Source of the DNA: Methanobrevibacter sp.
GTDB lineage: Archaea > Methanobacteriota > Methanobacteria > Methanobacteriales > Methanobacteriaceae
Length of the DNA: 34,054 nucleotides
Direction: 5' to 3'
NCBI GenBank assembly: GCA_017652345.1
Contig: JAGCBE010000416.1
Location: 1 to 34,054 of the forward strand
This document shows positions 25,614-32,674 of the stretch, piece by piece; within the stretch, counting starts at the first letter, position 1; every line of letters begins with the position of its first letter. The notes under the pieces are model-generated. The model was not told where the DNA came from. It searched no databases and worked only from the letters and a program-made list of their open reading frames with translations. The position numbers and the translations under genes are program-made.

Positions 25614-25761
25614 CTTTCTTTTCCTCCACGATATCGGATGGATCAATAATCACATCTATGCCACAATGGTGACATCTTGCTACATAAGTGCCTTTATTGT
25701 ATTTTTGTCTAACATTAGACCTTTTAGTATCTAATTCTTCATAACAGAATGGACAATGCAT
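25600..25761 (-). CDS. Zinc-ribbon protein
   Basis: A 53-aa protein, start ATG 25761 set by AGGAGG six bases upstream. CPFC (positions 3-6) and CHHC (30-33) form a typical zinc-ribbon spacing. It may assist replication or transcription, or simply bind nucleic acid; unproven. Confidence 0.7.
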   Translation of the reverse strand: MHCPFCYEELDTKRSNVRQKYNKGTYVARCHHCGIDVIIDPSDIVEEKKDDNK

Positions 25762-25771
25762 ATCTATCCTC

Positions 25772-25867
25772 CTAATAAGCAATTAGAACCATTAACCACA
25801 TAAGTACTAAAGAGATAATTACAAACATTACGAAGAATAATCTTGCTCTTGTAGGTGTTTTAAACAT
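25772..25867 (-). CDS. Tiny membrane protein
   Basis: A 31-aa protein with AAGGAG nine bases before ATG 25867. After a short basic start (MFKTPTRAR) nearly all the rest is hydrophobic. Its stop lies within the ribosome site of the zinc-ribbon gene. Function unknown. Confidence 0.6.
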   Translation of the reverse strand: MFKTPTRARLFFVMFVIISLVLMWLMVLIAY

Positions 25868-25882
25868 AATAATATTCTCCTT

Positions 25883-26428
25883 CTATATATCAAATGGTAA
25901 TTCATTATCTAAGTTAATATCTTTAGATTCTTCTACTTCTAATTCTTTAAGAATATTATCTCTATCTACATTAGGAATACTATTATTATTTATATTAACT
26001 TTACTTAACTTATCTTTACTTATATTATCTTGGGTTGCCATTTGGTTGCCAGATGGTTGCCATTCGATTCCATAAGGTCTATTAGTTTCGATAGTTGTAT
26101 ATGCATTGTTCTCATCCAAGAAGAGTCTATTATCTTTTAGATAGTTACTTGGAGTATATCTATCTTTTCTCTTCAAGTTGTGAATCCACCAATGTTTGAC
26201 TAATACTACTCCGTTTGGACATTCTAACAAGAATTTCTTTGCGATTAATAGTTTTAAGTCATCGATGGATGCACCAACTGTTCTTTGGACTTTAATTGGA
26301 CAATTGCAGAATCCATCATCATCGCATCTACAACTGATATGGAAATACAAGTTCTGGGATGAACTAGGCATCTCCATAAAAGCATCACTATCGATAATGT
26401 CTAAGCTTATGCATCTTCTTTTTGCCAT
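25883..26428 (-). CDS. Replication initiator (phage replisome organiser-like)
   Basis: A 181-aa protein started at ATG 26428 with AGAGGTAGTT upstream. The N-terminal half (RRCISLDIIDSDAFMEMP; FHISCRCDDDGFCNCP; TVGASIDDLKLLI) is the DNA-binding winged-helix pattern of phage replisome organisers and DnaD-like initiators. Its DNA between 26033 and 26062 holds three 11-bp iterons, next to an AT-rich coding stretch, so the gene likely contains its own origin, as in lambda O and lactococcal phages. Position after RecT/MBL is the usual one. Confidence 0.85.
   Translation of the reverse strand: MAKRRCISLDIIDSDAFMEMPSSSQNLYFHISCRCDDDGFCNCPIKVQRTVGASIDDLKLLIAKKFLLECPNGVVLVKHWWIHNLKRKDRYTPSNYLKDNRLFLDENNAYTTIETNRPYGIEWQPSGNQMATQDNISKDKLSKVNINNNSIPNVDRDNILKELEVEESKDINLDNELPFDI
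25980..26062. other. Probable iteron-type replication origin
   Basis: GGTTGCCA occurs at 26033-26040, 26044-26051 and 26055-26062, an exact 11-bp spacing, each unit GGTTGCCANNN. Directly beside it, 25980-26031 is almost pure A/T and contains CTTTACTTA twice, a possible unwinding region. Iterons in a phage initiator gene flanked by an AT-rich tract are the known lambda-type origin design; the role here is inference. Confidence 0.7.
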
Positions 26429-26440
26429 AACTACCTCTTT

Positions 26441-27229
26441 CTATTTGATCCCACCAATCTTCTTGCAAACATATGTTCTAATTCCAAATTTGTCTTGAAC
26501 ATCGTTTTTCATAACATATTCATTTGCATATCTATCAGACAAGTGCATTAAGAATATTGCTTTTGTATTGGAGAGATTTAATTTTTCTAATCCTTTAATT
26601 GTTCCTCTTAGTGAGCAATGGGATTCTAGGTTTCTCTCGTGTTGAGAGATTTTGATATTAATTTCAGCTAAAGTTTTTTCATCTATGTTTGGCTGCTCTT
26701 TCATTTTCTTTAATTCGTTAAGTTGAGCATAAACAGTAGTATGATAATAATTACATTCAATGAATACATAATCAGGTTTGAAGTTTGATAAATCACAAGT
26801 CCATCTTTTGTGGTCATTTACGAAGATAACGCATTCATCTTTAGTTTTGATGATGAATCCTATTGAACCTTCGCAATCGTGTTCTACAGAGAATGGCATT
26901 ACAAATAAGCCATCTAAGACACGATTTGGTCTTTCTAATAATAATTCATTACCTTCGCATTTAAGAATGTCTAAAGTCGGTTTTGATGCGAAAATAGGCA
27001 TTCCTAGTTCATTTAGTTTGATTGCAGACTTACAATGGTCTTGATGTGCGTGGGTAATCAAACAAGCTTGAATTGTGGATAACATTATACCACAATCATT
27101 TAACTTTTTGTAAATGTCACCAATTGGTATTCCACACTCGACCATAATGCGAGTGGGAACACCATTGATGTCAAATTCGAGTATAAAGCAATTTCCACTA
27201 CTAGAACTTGCTAAGCACTCTGCTTTCAT
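26441..27229 (-). CDS. MBL-fold metallohydrolase
   Basis: A 262-aa protein whose start overlaps the RecT stop (TAATG). THAHQDH (His60, His62, Asp64, His65) is the HxHxDH metal motif of the metallo-beta-lactamase superfamily. The N-terminus (SSSSGNCFILEF) also matches MBL enzymes of phage recombination clusters. MBL genes often sit between RecT and replication genes in Gram-positive phages; a nuclease role is plausible but not shown. Confidence 0.85.
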   Translation of the reverse strand: MKAECLASSSSGNCFILEFDINGVPTRIMVECGIPIGDIYKKLNDCGIMLSTIQACLITHAHQDHCKSAIKLNELGMPIFASKPTLDILKCEGNELLLERPNRVLDGLFVMPFSVEHDCEGSIGFIIKTKDECVIFVNDHKRWTCDLSNFKPDYVFIECNYYHTTVYAQLNELKKMKEQPNIDEKTLAEINIKISQHERNLESHCSLRGTIKGLEKLNLSNTKAIFLMHLSDRYANEYVMKNDVQDKFGIRTYVCKKIGGIK

Positions 27230-28356
27230 TAAAATCCGTAATCTTTCTCTTCAGAAGTTTGAGATTTAACTTCTTCTTTAGGTGCTTCTTCCTTTTTTTC
27301 TTCGGAAGGTTTTTCGTTTGCGACTACACCATCTTCATCAACAGTGAAGTCTTGGATAGCACCTTCTTTTGTTTCTTCATTGATTTCTTTTTCAACTTTA
27401 GTAACAACATCTTTTGCAACGGATGGTTTGTCATTAAGTGAGTCATCTTTATCTTCCCACATATTTTCAACTGCATCTCTTTGTGCTGCATTGTCATATT
27501 CTTTTGGATAGTTCTTAAGAGCATTGTTCTTCATCTTGCGAAGAATCATTTGTTCCTTACTACCACCAGAAGTATATGTAGGATTAATGTATGTAGAATA
27601 CTTAGGATTGTCGATTAATTCTTCAACAGTATGTTCTTCGGCAAACTTATTAAGTTCATCGTAGAATTTGTTTCTAGCTTCATCATCATTAACCTTTTTA
27701 CCATTTTCAAACTTCTTAAATGCGTATAAAGAGTTTTGTCTAATTTGAGCAACAATGTTTGGCTTAATGCCTTGTCTAGTAGCAATTAAATATTCAACTG
27801 AACCATCAATCTTTTGAGCAGGATATACGACCATAACAACTTTTCCATCATAAGATTTTGGAGTCCAAGTTGGTGGAGTCATTTCTAATCCGTTGAATGA
27901 AGGAAGAGTATAATCATCACCTTCTCTAATTAACCAAGGAGTTTTTAATCCTGTTCCCTTGACTAATCCAACACCATACTTACGAAGAAGTTTTTCATTA
28001 CCTGCACCTTGTGGTTTAATGCTTGGAATGTAGCTTACTGTTCCATCGGCATTAGTAACTTTTCTTAAATCGAAGTATACTTCACTAGGCATTGCTGAAT
28101 AGTTAAGTTCAGTATATCCAACATTTTGAAGTGCTAATTTAAGCAATGATCCGTTTAATTGCTTGAAGTCAATTCCTTGAGAAGTAGTTAATGAAACTAA
28201 CCCAGCAATTGCGTTCATTACGCATTTTTTACCATATTCGGTGAATTGAACACCATTATCTTCACTAGACATATTTAGGTCATTCATAAGTTCGTATTGA
28301 ACCTTTAATGCACCTGTTAATTGTCTATTTTCAGTTTTTGTAACTTCGTTTCCCAT
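27229..28356 (-). CDS. recT: RecT-family single-strand annealing protein
   Basis: A 375-aa protein with AGGAGG before ATG 28356. Residues about 10-250 match RecT features: TEYGKKCVMNAIAGLVSL, LKLALQNVGYTELN and a GLEMTPPTWTP segment. RecT anneals single-stranded DNA during phage recombination and replication. The last 80 residues are a charged, low-complexity tail likely to contact partners. Confidence 0.85.
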   Translation of the reverse strand: MGNEVTKTENRQLTGALKVQYELMNDLNMSSEDNGVQFTEYGKKCVMNAIAGLVSLTTSQGIDFKQLNGSLLKLALQNVGYTELNYSAMPSEVYFDLRKVTNADGTVSYIPSIKPQGAGNEKLLRKYGVGLVKGTGLKTPWLIREGDDYTLPSFNGLEMTPPTWTPKSYDGKVVMVVYPAQKIDGSVEYLIATRQGIKPNIVAQIRQNSLYAFKKFENGKKVNDDEARNKFYDELNKFAEEHTVEELIDNPKYSTYINPTYTSGGSKEQMILRKMKNNALKNYPKEYDNAAQRDAVENMWEDKDDSLNDKPSVAKDVVTKVEKEINEETKEGAIQDFTVDEDGVVANEKPSEEKKEEAPKEEVKSQTSEEKDYGF

Positions 28357-28368
28357 ATTGACCTCCTC

Positions 28369-30414
28369 TTAAATTTTTTGAACAATTGGGTTCATAATGT
28401 TGTCTGCGATTTTAACACAGATTAATTGTGAATCAGTTTTGATTCTTGTTGCAAATGTATCACTTGAGATTTCTCCACCTTCATCGAATAAGAATGGAAG
28501 ATTTGGAAGTCCAAGAACTTTCTTAATAGATTCAACAATTGCAATACCTGTTACAACTCTTTCAGATTTAGAACCTGATTTCCAAGAAGTAGTTGTAGAT
28601 TCTTCTTTGAATGTATCGTAGATGTATGGCTTACAAATTGCATCGAATCCACCATTGATATTTTCTTTGATGAGTGCGAATTTAATTTTGCCAAATACTT
28701 TGCTTACATTCTCATCTAACATTCTTAATTTAGTGAAATTGTAAGTATTAAGTAATTCTTTCTTTTGTTCTACATCGGCTAATGCTCTTTCGTGAGAAGT
28801 TTTGTTTTTCTTAACATCTTCTAAACGAGCCATTTGTCTTTCGTAGTAATCTCTATTAGCAAGAACTTCTTTGAATGGTTGCATTGCTTGTTCTTCATCA
28901 TAGATCAATTGATTTTTATCTTGAATGCCTTTAGCAAAGTCATCTCTAGACTTTCTATAATCTTCTTCAAGTTTTGCAATTTCGTTTTGTAATGGTTCGA
29001 TTTTTGGATTCTTAAATTCGACTGCTTGGCTTTGAAGTTCTAAGTCAGCTTTTACCTTTTCGATTTCAGAACCTTTACTTGTAATCTCACTTTCGATTCT
29101 CTTTAAATCTTCATTGAGAGATTCAAGTCTTTTCTTAGCTTCTGCTAAATCGTTTTCATCCTTAGTGATGGCTTCTTTGTTCTTTTTACCATCATCGATG
29201 ATGATTGCCTTTTCTTTTTCAAAAGCTACTTTTCTATTTTCTCTGGCTGCTTCTAAGTCCTTTTCTTCGTAAGGTCTATGACAGTGTGGACATTCGGTTT
29301 CAACTTCTGGATTAGCAATCTTGGAATCAATTTCTTTTAATTTGCCAATCAAGTCATTTCTACGATTTGTTCTATTAGAGATATCTCTTTGAATTGTTTT
29401 AATATTATAATCTTCAGTTCTAATCTTGAATGAGATATCTTGCTTTTTCATATTGAGTTCAGATTGTTTTAATCTTAAACCATTTAGTTTACCTGATAAT
29501 TCAGTTTTAACAGGATTTTCATTTGCTTTCTTCAAGTCATCGTTGATAAGTTGACTTAATTCAAGTTTCTTATCTCTAATCTTGTTAGCAATGTCATTAG
29601 ATGCGACATCAATAGTATCGTTACCTTTTAACATTGTGATTTTGTCTTGATGGTCCTGGATGCCTTTCTTAGCAACTTCAACTTCATCATCAGTTGGATT
29701 AGCAGTTTCTTCTAACAACTTGATTTGTGAGTCATCACCTGTGATTTGTGTTTCAAGTTCATTGATAGTACCTGAATATTGTTTTTTGAGTTGATCCACT
29801 CTACCACCAACAGTTCTTAATTCGTTTGTGATGATGGATAAATTAGGATTTGCTTTAGCAATATCTTCATCACTTACATCACCGATTAAGCTAACGATAA
29901 ATGCTCTTAATTCAGTCCAATCTTTGCTTTCACCTAAGTTACCTAGGTAGAATGGATTGACTAACATTTGCATAAAATCAACTTTGGTTTTTGCATCTTG
30001 AGTGAATCCGAAATCTTCACATAATAATTGGTTATAAGCAGTTAATGTAGGTTGTTTAACATCATTGTATACGCAAGTAGTTGTGTGACCTTTCATTTCG
30101 AGGTTTGTAGTTCCCCTAGTCTTAACCCAATTTTCTTTGTAATCTTTTTCAAGAGTAATTTGCTTACCATCGATTACGAATGTTGCTTTGACTCTAACTT
30201 CGAGCTTTGTATCAGATAATGGCTTAATAGCAGCAACATCACTTGAGCCATCTAATAACTTATCAGTTAATAACCAATAAATTGCTTCTAATGTATTAGT
30301 TTTACCAATACGATTTTCTCCGATAATTTTAGAATTACCATCGAATTCATAACTAGCAAACGGAATGTTTCTATAGTTTGTTAGTTCTAATTTTTTTAAT
30401 TGAATCTTTTTCAT
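28369..30414 (-). CDS. Rad50/SbcC-like ATPase
   Basis: A 681-aa protein with AAGGGAAA upstream of ATG 30414. Walker A GENRIGKT at residues 32-39, zinc hook CPHC at 375-378 inside two long coiled coils (residues about 190-370 and 385-560), signature-like SKSERVVTG and Walker B LPFLFDEGGE near the end. This is a complete SbcC/Rad50-type ATPase, normally partner of a nuclease. Here it stands directly before RecT without an adjacent SbcD. Confidence 0.85.
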   Translation of the reverse strand: MKKIQLKKLELTNYRNIPFASYEFDGNSKIIGENRIGKTNTLEAIYWLLTDKLLDGSSDVAAIKPLSDTKLEVRVKATFVIDGKQITLEKDYKENWVKTRGTTNLEMKGHTTTCVYNDVKQPTLTAYNQLLCEDFGFTQDAKTKVDFMQMLVNPFYLGNLGESKDWTELRAFIVSLIGDVSDEDIAKANPNLSIITNELRTVGGRVDQLKKQYSGTINELETQITGDDSQIKLLEETANPTDDEVEVAKKGIQDHQDKITMLKGNDTIDVASNDIANKIRDKKLELSQLINDDLKKANENPVKTELSGKLNGLRLKQSELNMKKQDISFKIRTEDYNIKTIQRDISNRTNRRNDLIGKLKEIDSKIANPEVETECPHCHRPYEEKDLEAARENRKVAFEKEKAIIIDDGKKNKEAITKDENDLAEAKKRLESLNEDLKRIESEITSKGSEIEKVKADLELQSQAVEFKNPKIEPLQNEIAKLEEDYRKSRDDFAKGIQDKNQLIYDEEQAMQPFKEVLANRDYYERQMARLEDVKKNKTSHERALADVEQKKELLNTYNFTKLRMLDENVSKVFGKIKFALIKENINGGFDAICKPYIYDTFKEESTTTSWKSGSKSERVVTGIAIVESIKKVLGLPNLPFLFDEGGEISSDTFATRIKTDSQLICVKIADNIMNPIVQKI

Positions 30415-30446
30415 GTAATTTCCCTTCTGTAAATAATTTCAATTTT

Positions 30447-30465
30447 GTTGGTTTCTTCCCATAAC
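30447..30465. repeat. Direct repeat flanking XRE gene, copy 1
   Basis: GTTGGTTTCTTCCCATAAC; same as 30806-30823 except for one extra A. It lies directly behind the stop of the XRE gene. Confidence 0.75.
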
Positions 30466-30657
30466 CTAACTTGTTAATCGCTCAACATCAACTTTAAAAA
30501 GTTTTGCAAGCATTCTAATTTGTCTAGCTCTAGGCTTTGATTTATTCTTTTCCCAGTGCCAGACTGTTTCCCTACGAACACCTAAGTATTTCGCTACTTC
30601 TGTGATTTCGTAAGACTGTTCTTCACGAATCTTTTTAAGATTATCGCCAAATGCCAT
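30466..30657 (-). CDS. XRE-family transcription regulator
   Basis: A 63-aa protein, essentially one HTH_3 domain (residues about 6-60: LKKIREEQSYEITEVAKYLG, then VRRETVWHWEKNKSKPR). AAAGGAGG precedes ATG 30657. First gene of the early operon and next to the control region, it probably represses or balances early and late promoters. Without an integrase, a lysogeny role is uncertain. Confidence 0.85.
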   Translation of the reverse strand: MAFGDNLKKIREEQSYEITEVAKYLGVRRETVWHWEKNKSKPRARQIRMLAKLFKVDVERLTS

Positions 30658-30684
30658 CTATATACACCTCCTTTAAGCAATTTT

Positions 30685-30713
30685 AATTTAGCACCTTTAC
30701 AACATATATGCAA
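30685..30713 (-). promoter_or_regulatory. Early operon promoter
   Basis: On the minus strand, TTGCAT (30713-30708), 17-bp spacer, TAAATT (30690-30685), then a short leader to the AAAGGAGG ribosome site of the XRE gene. The -35 box overlaps the phased AACAT repeats, consistent with repression by the XRE protein (inference). Confidence 0.55.
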
Positions 30714-30727
30714 CATATTTTTAACAT
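30700..30727. repeat. Three AACAT boxes phased at 11 bp (operator candidate)
   Basis: AACAT at 30701-30705, 30712-30716 and 30723-30727, the first two within CAACATAT. Spacing of one DNA turn places all boxes on one face, over the -35 of the early promoter. Confidence 0.6.
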
Positions 30728-30746
30728 TTTTTTAATGATGCTCTAA

Positions 30747-30775
30747 TTAATACTTAGTTGTCTAAAATATATACT
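30747..30775 (+). promoter_or_regulatory. Plus-strand promoter in control region
   Basis: TTAATA (30747-30752), 17-bp spacer, TATACT (30770-30775), followed by AGTGATAATA, the same initial sequence as after the scaffold promoter. Its transcript would reach the stem at 30928-30972. Confidence 0.5.
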
Positions 30776-30805
30776 AGTGATAATATGTAATTGCAATTAG
30801 ATAAC

Positions 30806-30823
30806 GTTGGTTTCTTCCCTAAC
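30806..30823. repeat. Direct repeat flanking XRE gene, copy 2
   Basis: GTTGGTTTCTTCCCTAAC, 359 bp from copy 1 and lacking one A. The two copies bracket the XRE gene and the early promoter. Confidence 0.75.
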
Positions 30824-30927
30824 TGGCTGAATTCTAGTTGCATTTTTATTTTTAGTTTGATAATCTAGTAGTAGTGATTAGATAACAACATTCGTAATTG
30901 CGTATTTAATCGCCTCCAATTTGAGTC

Positions 30928-30980
30928 AAGTAGGTGTGTGCTGTTTCATAATTCCTCAATTAACACCTACTTTTCTTTTT
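30928..30980 (+). terminator. Terminator or attenuator in leader
   Basis: AAGTAGGTGT (30928-30937) pairs perfectly with ACACCTACTT (30963-30972), 25-base loop, then TTCTTTTTG. It is upstream of the 31019 gene and its own -10, so it ends or attenuates the leader transcript. Confidence 0.55.
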
Positions 30981-30990
30981 GTTTTAAAAG

Positions 30991-30999
30991 TGGTATATT
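30991..30999 (+). promoter_or_regulatory. Extended -10 promoter
   Basis: TGGTATATT fits the TGnTATAAT extended -10 form; expected start near 31006, just before the GGGAAG ribosome site. The -35 is only a T-rich tract. Confidence 0.45.
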
Positions 31000-31018
31000 A
31001 TGGCTATGGGAAGAAGCT

Positions 31019-31354
31019 ATGCAAAACAACAAAAAAACAGTCAGGGCAATATTACAAGCTCTAAATATTGTTAGTTTAGAACAAAAATACGAATATAAAG
31101 TGTGCTATGAATATAAATTCAGCACCTCATTAAATGATATAGTTGTAGTTAGAAAACTAATTATTTTTTTAGGTAGATCGCCAGTATGGTCTCAATATTT
31201 TAACAATGACTTAGAGATCATTACTTTTTTGTTGCAAGAAATGGAGAAGTTTGAAAACGGAACTATACACTACGATACTAAACCACAACGAGAGAAGAAA
31301 AAAAGAGGTCGAAAACCGAAGGGAGAAAAAGAAAATGGAAAAGATTGTAATTAG
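31019..31354 (+). CDS. Hypothetical protein with basic AT-hook-like tail
   Basis: A 111-aa protein, start ATG 31019 with GGGAAG (31008-31013) six bases away. The N-terminal 85 residues are helical with a hydrophobic middle. The tail KKRGRKPKGEKE contains an RGRKP core like AT-hook peptides. As first plus-strand gene it could regulate or bind phage DNA; unproven. An upstream in-frame start (30938) would cross the terminator and is rejected. Confidence 0.6.
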   Translation: MQNNKKTVRAILQALNIVSLEQKYEYKVCYEYKFSTSLNDIVVVRKLIIFLGRSPVWSQYFNNDLEIITFLLQEMEKFENGTIHYDTKPQREKKKRGRKPKGEKENGKDCN

Positions 31355-32078
31355 AAAAACTAACAGATGTGACACTAGAACACTTGCGCCTGGAGCAGTA
31401 GTTACTGAAGAAGCTGCTAAAAAAGATACCCTTTATCACATCGAAGCAGTGAAAAAATGTGGAAACGCTTTTATCAAGTTGATTAAAGAACAATTTTCTC
31501 ATCATGATTACACCAAACTTGGAGATCATCTTAGCGAGTTTACTTTAGGACTTAATAAAGGGTTTGATTCGCCAGAGATGGATAAGTGGTATGAAATGCA
31601 TGTCACAACCGAAAGACATCATTAAAAAAAACATGTTCCAAATGATGTCAACTTAGTCGATGTACTAGAAATGCTTTGCGATTGTTGTTCAGCAGGAATG
31701 GCAAGAACAGGAAAAGTGTATGATGTCGATGTTCCAGATGAAGTATTAAGACTAGCAGTTAAGAACACTGTCAATATGATTGTTAGTTCAATCAAAGTAT
31801 TAAATGATGAAAGAAAAGAGAACTTATTAAATGCTCTCGATGAAATTAAAGATGGTTATGATGCTTTCTTTATTGGAAACAAATTCGATGATGACAACAT
31901 TAAAAATACTCACAAAGAGCAATTTGCTTTGTTATCAAAAGAACTAAACTTGTCTTTGAACAAAGGCGCACTAGCTTGGATAAAATGTGAGTATGACTGT
32001 TATTACAAAGGCGATTATGAAGATGAAACAGGAACAGCATTTGAATACATTCGAAATCTTATCTTAAAGGGAGAATAA
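31335..32078 (+). pseudogene. DUF5662-like gene interrupted by in-frame TAA
   Basis: ATG 31335 (AAGGGAG upstream) opens a frame that stops at TAA 31623-31625, but the same frame continues without interruption to TAA 32076-32078 as a coherent protein of 247 positions. Across the stop, ..WYEMHVTTERHH * KKHVPNDVNLVDVLEML.. fits DUF5662 (HHxxKH...DVNL.D..EM). A TTA to TAA change would explain it. The second part lacks a ribosome site, so only 96 residues are probably made unless the stop is read through. HD-like His/Asp residues (SHHDY) lie before the stop. Confidence 0.65.
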
Positions 32079-32281
32079 TCATTCATAACTACATATTTAT
32101 AGATAGAGTAATAAAGTATATAAATATGCGTAAAAGCAGCTAAAAACTAGCAAAAATACTTGTTAAACGAAAACAATGTATAATTATAGTATGATATGTG
32201 TAAAGTGAGGGCGATGAGAGTGTCGCATAAATCTAAGATATATAATATCTTAGGTGTAAAAAGGCTATACACTGTCTAAAA
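32079..32281 (+). promoter_or_regulatory. Leader with promoter and three hairpins before terminase
   Basis: TATAAT at 32179-32184 (weak -35 TACTTG at 32157-32162) should start RNA near 32191. Then follow GCGAT/GTCGC (32211-32226), a perfect 9-bp stem CTAAGATAT/ATATCTTAG (32233-32253) and GTGTA/TACAC (32254-32272). The last loop contains the only AAAAGG, 17 bases before the terminase ATG. Confidence 0.55.
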
Positions 32282-32674
32282 ATGGGGAAGAATTTGCGAC
32301 AAATAGAAAAGAAAATTATGGAAGGTAAAAAAGAAACACCAACAGTAGATGTTGAGAGAGTGCAACCAGCAGAGGTTAGCGTTCCTAAGACACTTACATT
32401 AGATGAAATCGAAGCTGAAATGATGAAATGCTTATCAGTCAACGAGACATCTAAAGTTTTCTTAATGAGTCAAAAATTCGATATGCTACAAAAGTTCGCT
32501 GCATTCAAGCTAAAACGTTTAGAAATCGAGTCATTAAAACAACAAGAAGTAGTTAAAGAGACTGAACCATTACAGATTGAGATAGTGCGTGCAGATACTC
32601 CAGAACAAGAAAATAGAATCAAAAAGATTGATGAAGAAATATTAGCAGGTAAGGGAAAATCACAAGATGCCTAA
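32282..32674 (+). CDS. terS: Terminase small subunit-like protein
   Basis: A 130-aa protein overlapping the start of terL by 8 bases. Charged and helical; the C-terminal half (residues about 55-125) suits an oligomerising TerS body (SVNETSKVFLMSQKFDMLQK). Identity is inferred from position and size. No good ribosome site is seen near ATG 32282. Confidence 0.65.
   Translation: MGKNLRQIEKKIMEGKKETPTVDVERVQPAEVSVPKTLTLDEIEAEMMKCLSVNETSKVFLMSQKFDMLQKFAAFKLKRLEIESLKQQEVVKETEPLQIEIVRADTPEQENRIKKIDEEILAGKGKSQDA

Larger units (their letters stand above)
30782..30980 (+). ncRNA. Candidate leader RNA or small RNA
   Basis: From the predicted start at about 30782 to the T-rich end of the terminator at 30980, no ORF with a ribosome site is found. 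The region may be a small RNA, or the attenuated leader of the plus arm. Evidence is promoter plus terminator only. Confidence 0.3.
30658..31018. promoter_or_regulatory. Divergent control region between early and late arms
   Basis: A 361-bp stretch without a credible gene. It contains an early minus-strand promoter, three 11-bp-spaced AACAT boxes, a plus-strand promoter, a palindrome TAATTGCAATTA (30788-30799), two ATTAGATAAC copies (30796-30805, 30877-30886), copy 2 of the 18-bp repeat, a terminator and an extended -10 promoter before 31019. Confidence 0.8.

Noticed and set aside
26033..26062. CRISPR-like short repeats
   Set aside because: Only three 8-bp units with 3-bp gaps, inside a coding gene; fits iterons, not repeat-spacer structure.
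30466..30657. Lysogeny module
   Set aside because: An XRE gene is present but no integrase, excisionase or att-like core; the flanking 18-bp repeat alone is not enough.
31623..31625. Reassigned stop codon (TAA as sense)
   Set aside because: TAA ends nearly all other genes in the window, so a local lesion is far more likely.
32198..32281. phi29-type packaging RNA
   Set aside because: The phage has ordinary terminase subunits, and the short three-hairpin layout does not resemble pRNA; a leader element is simpler.
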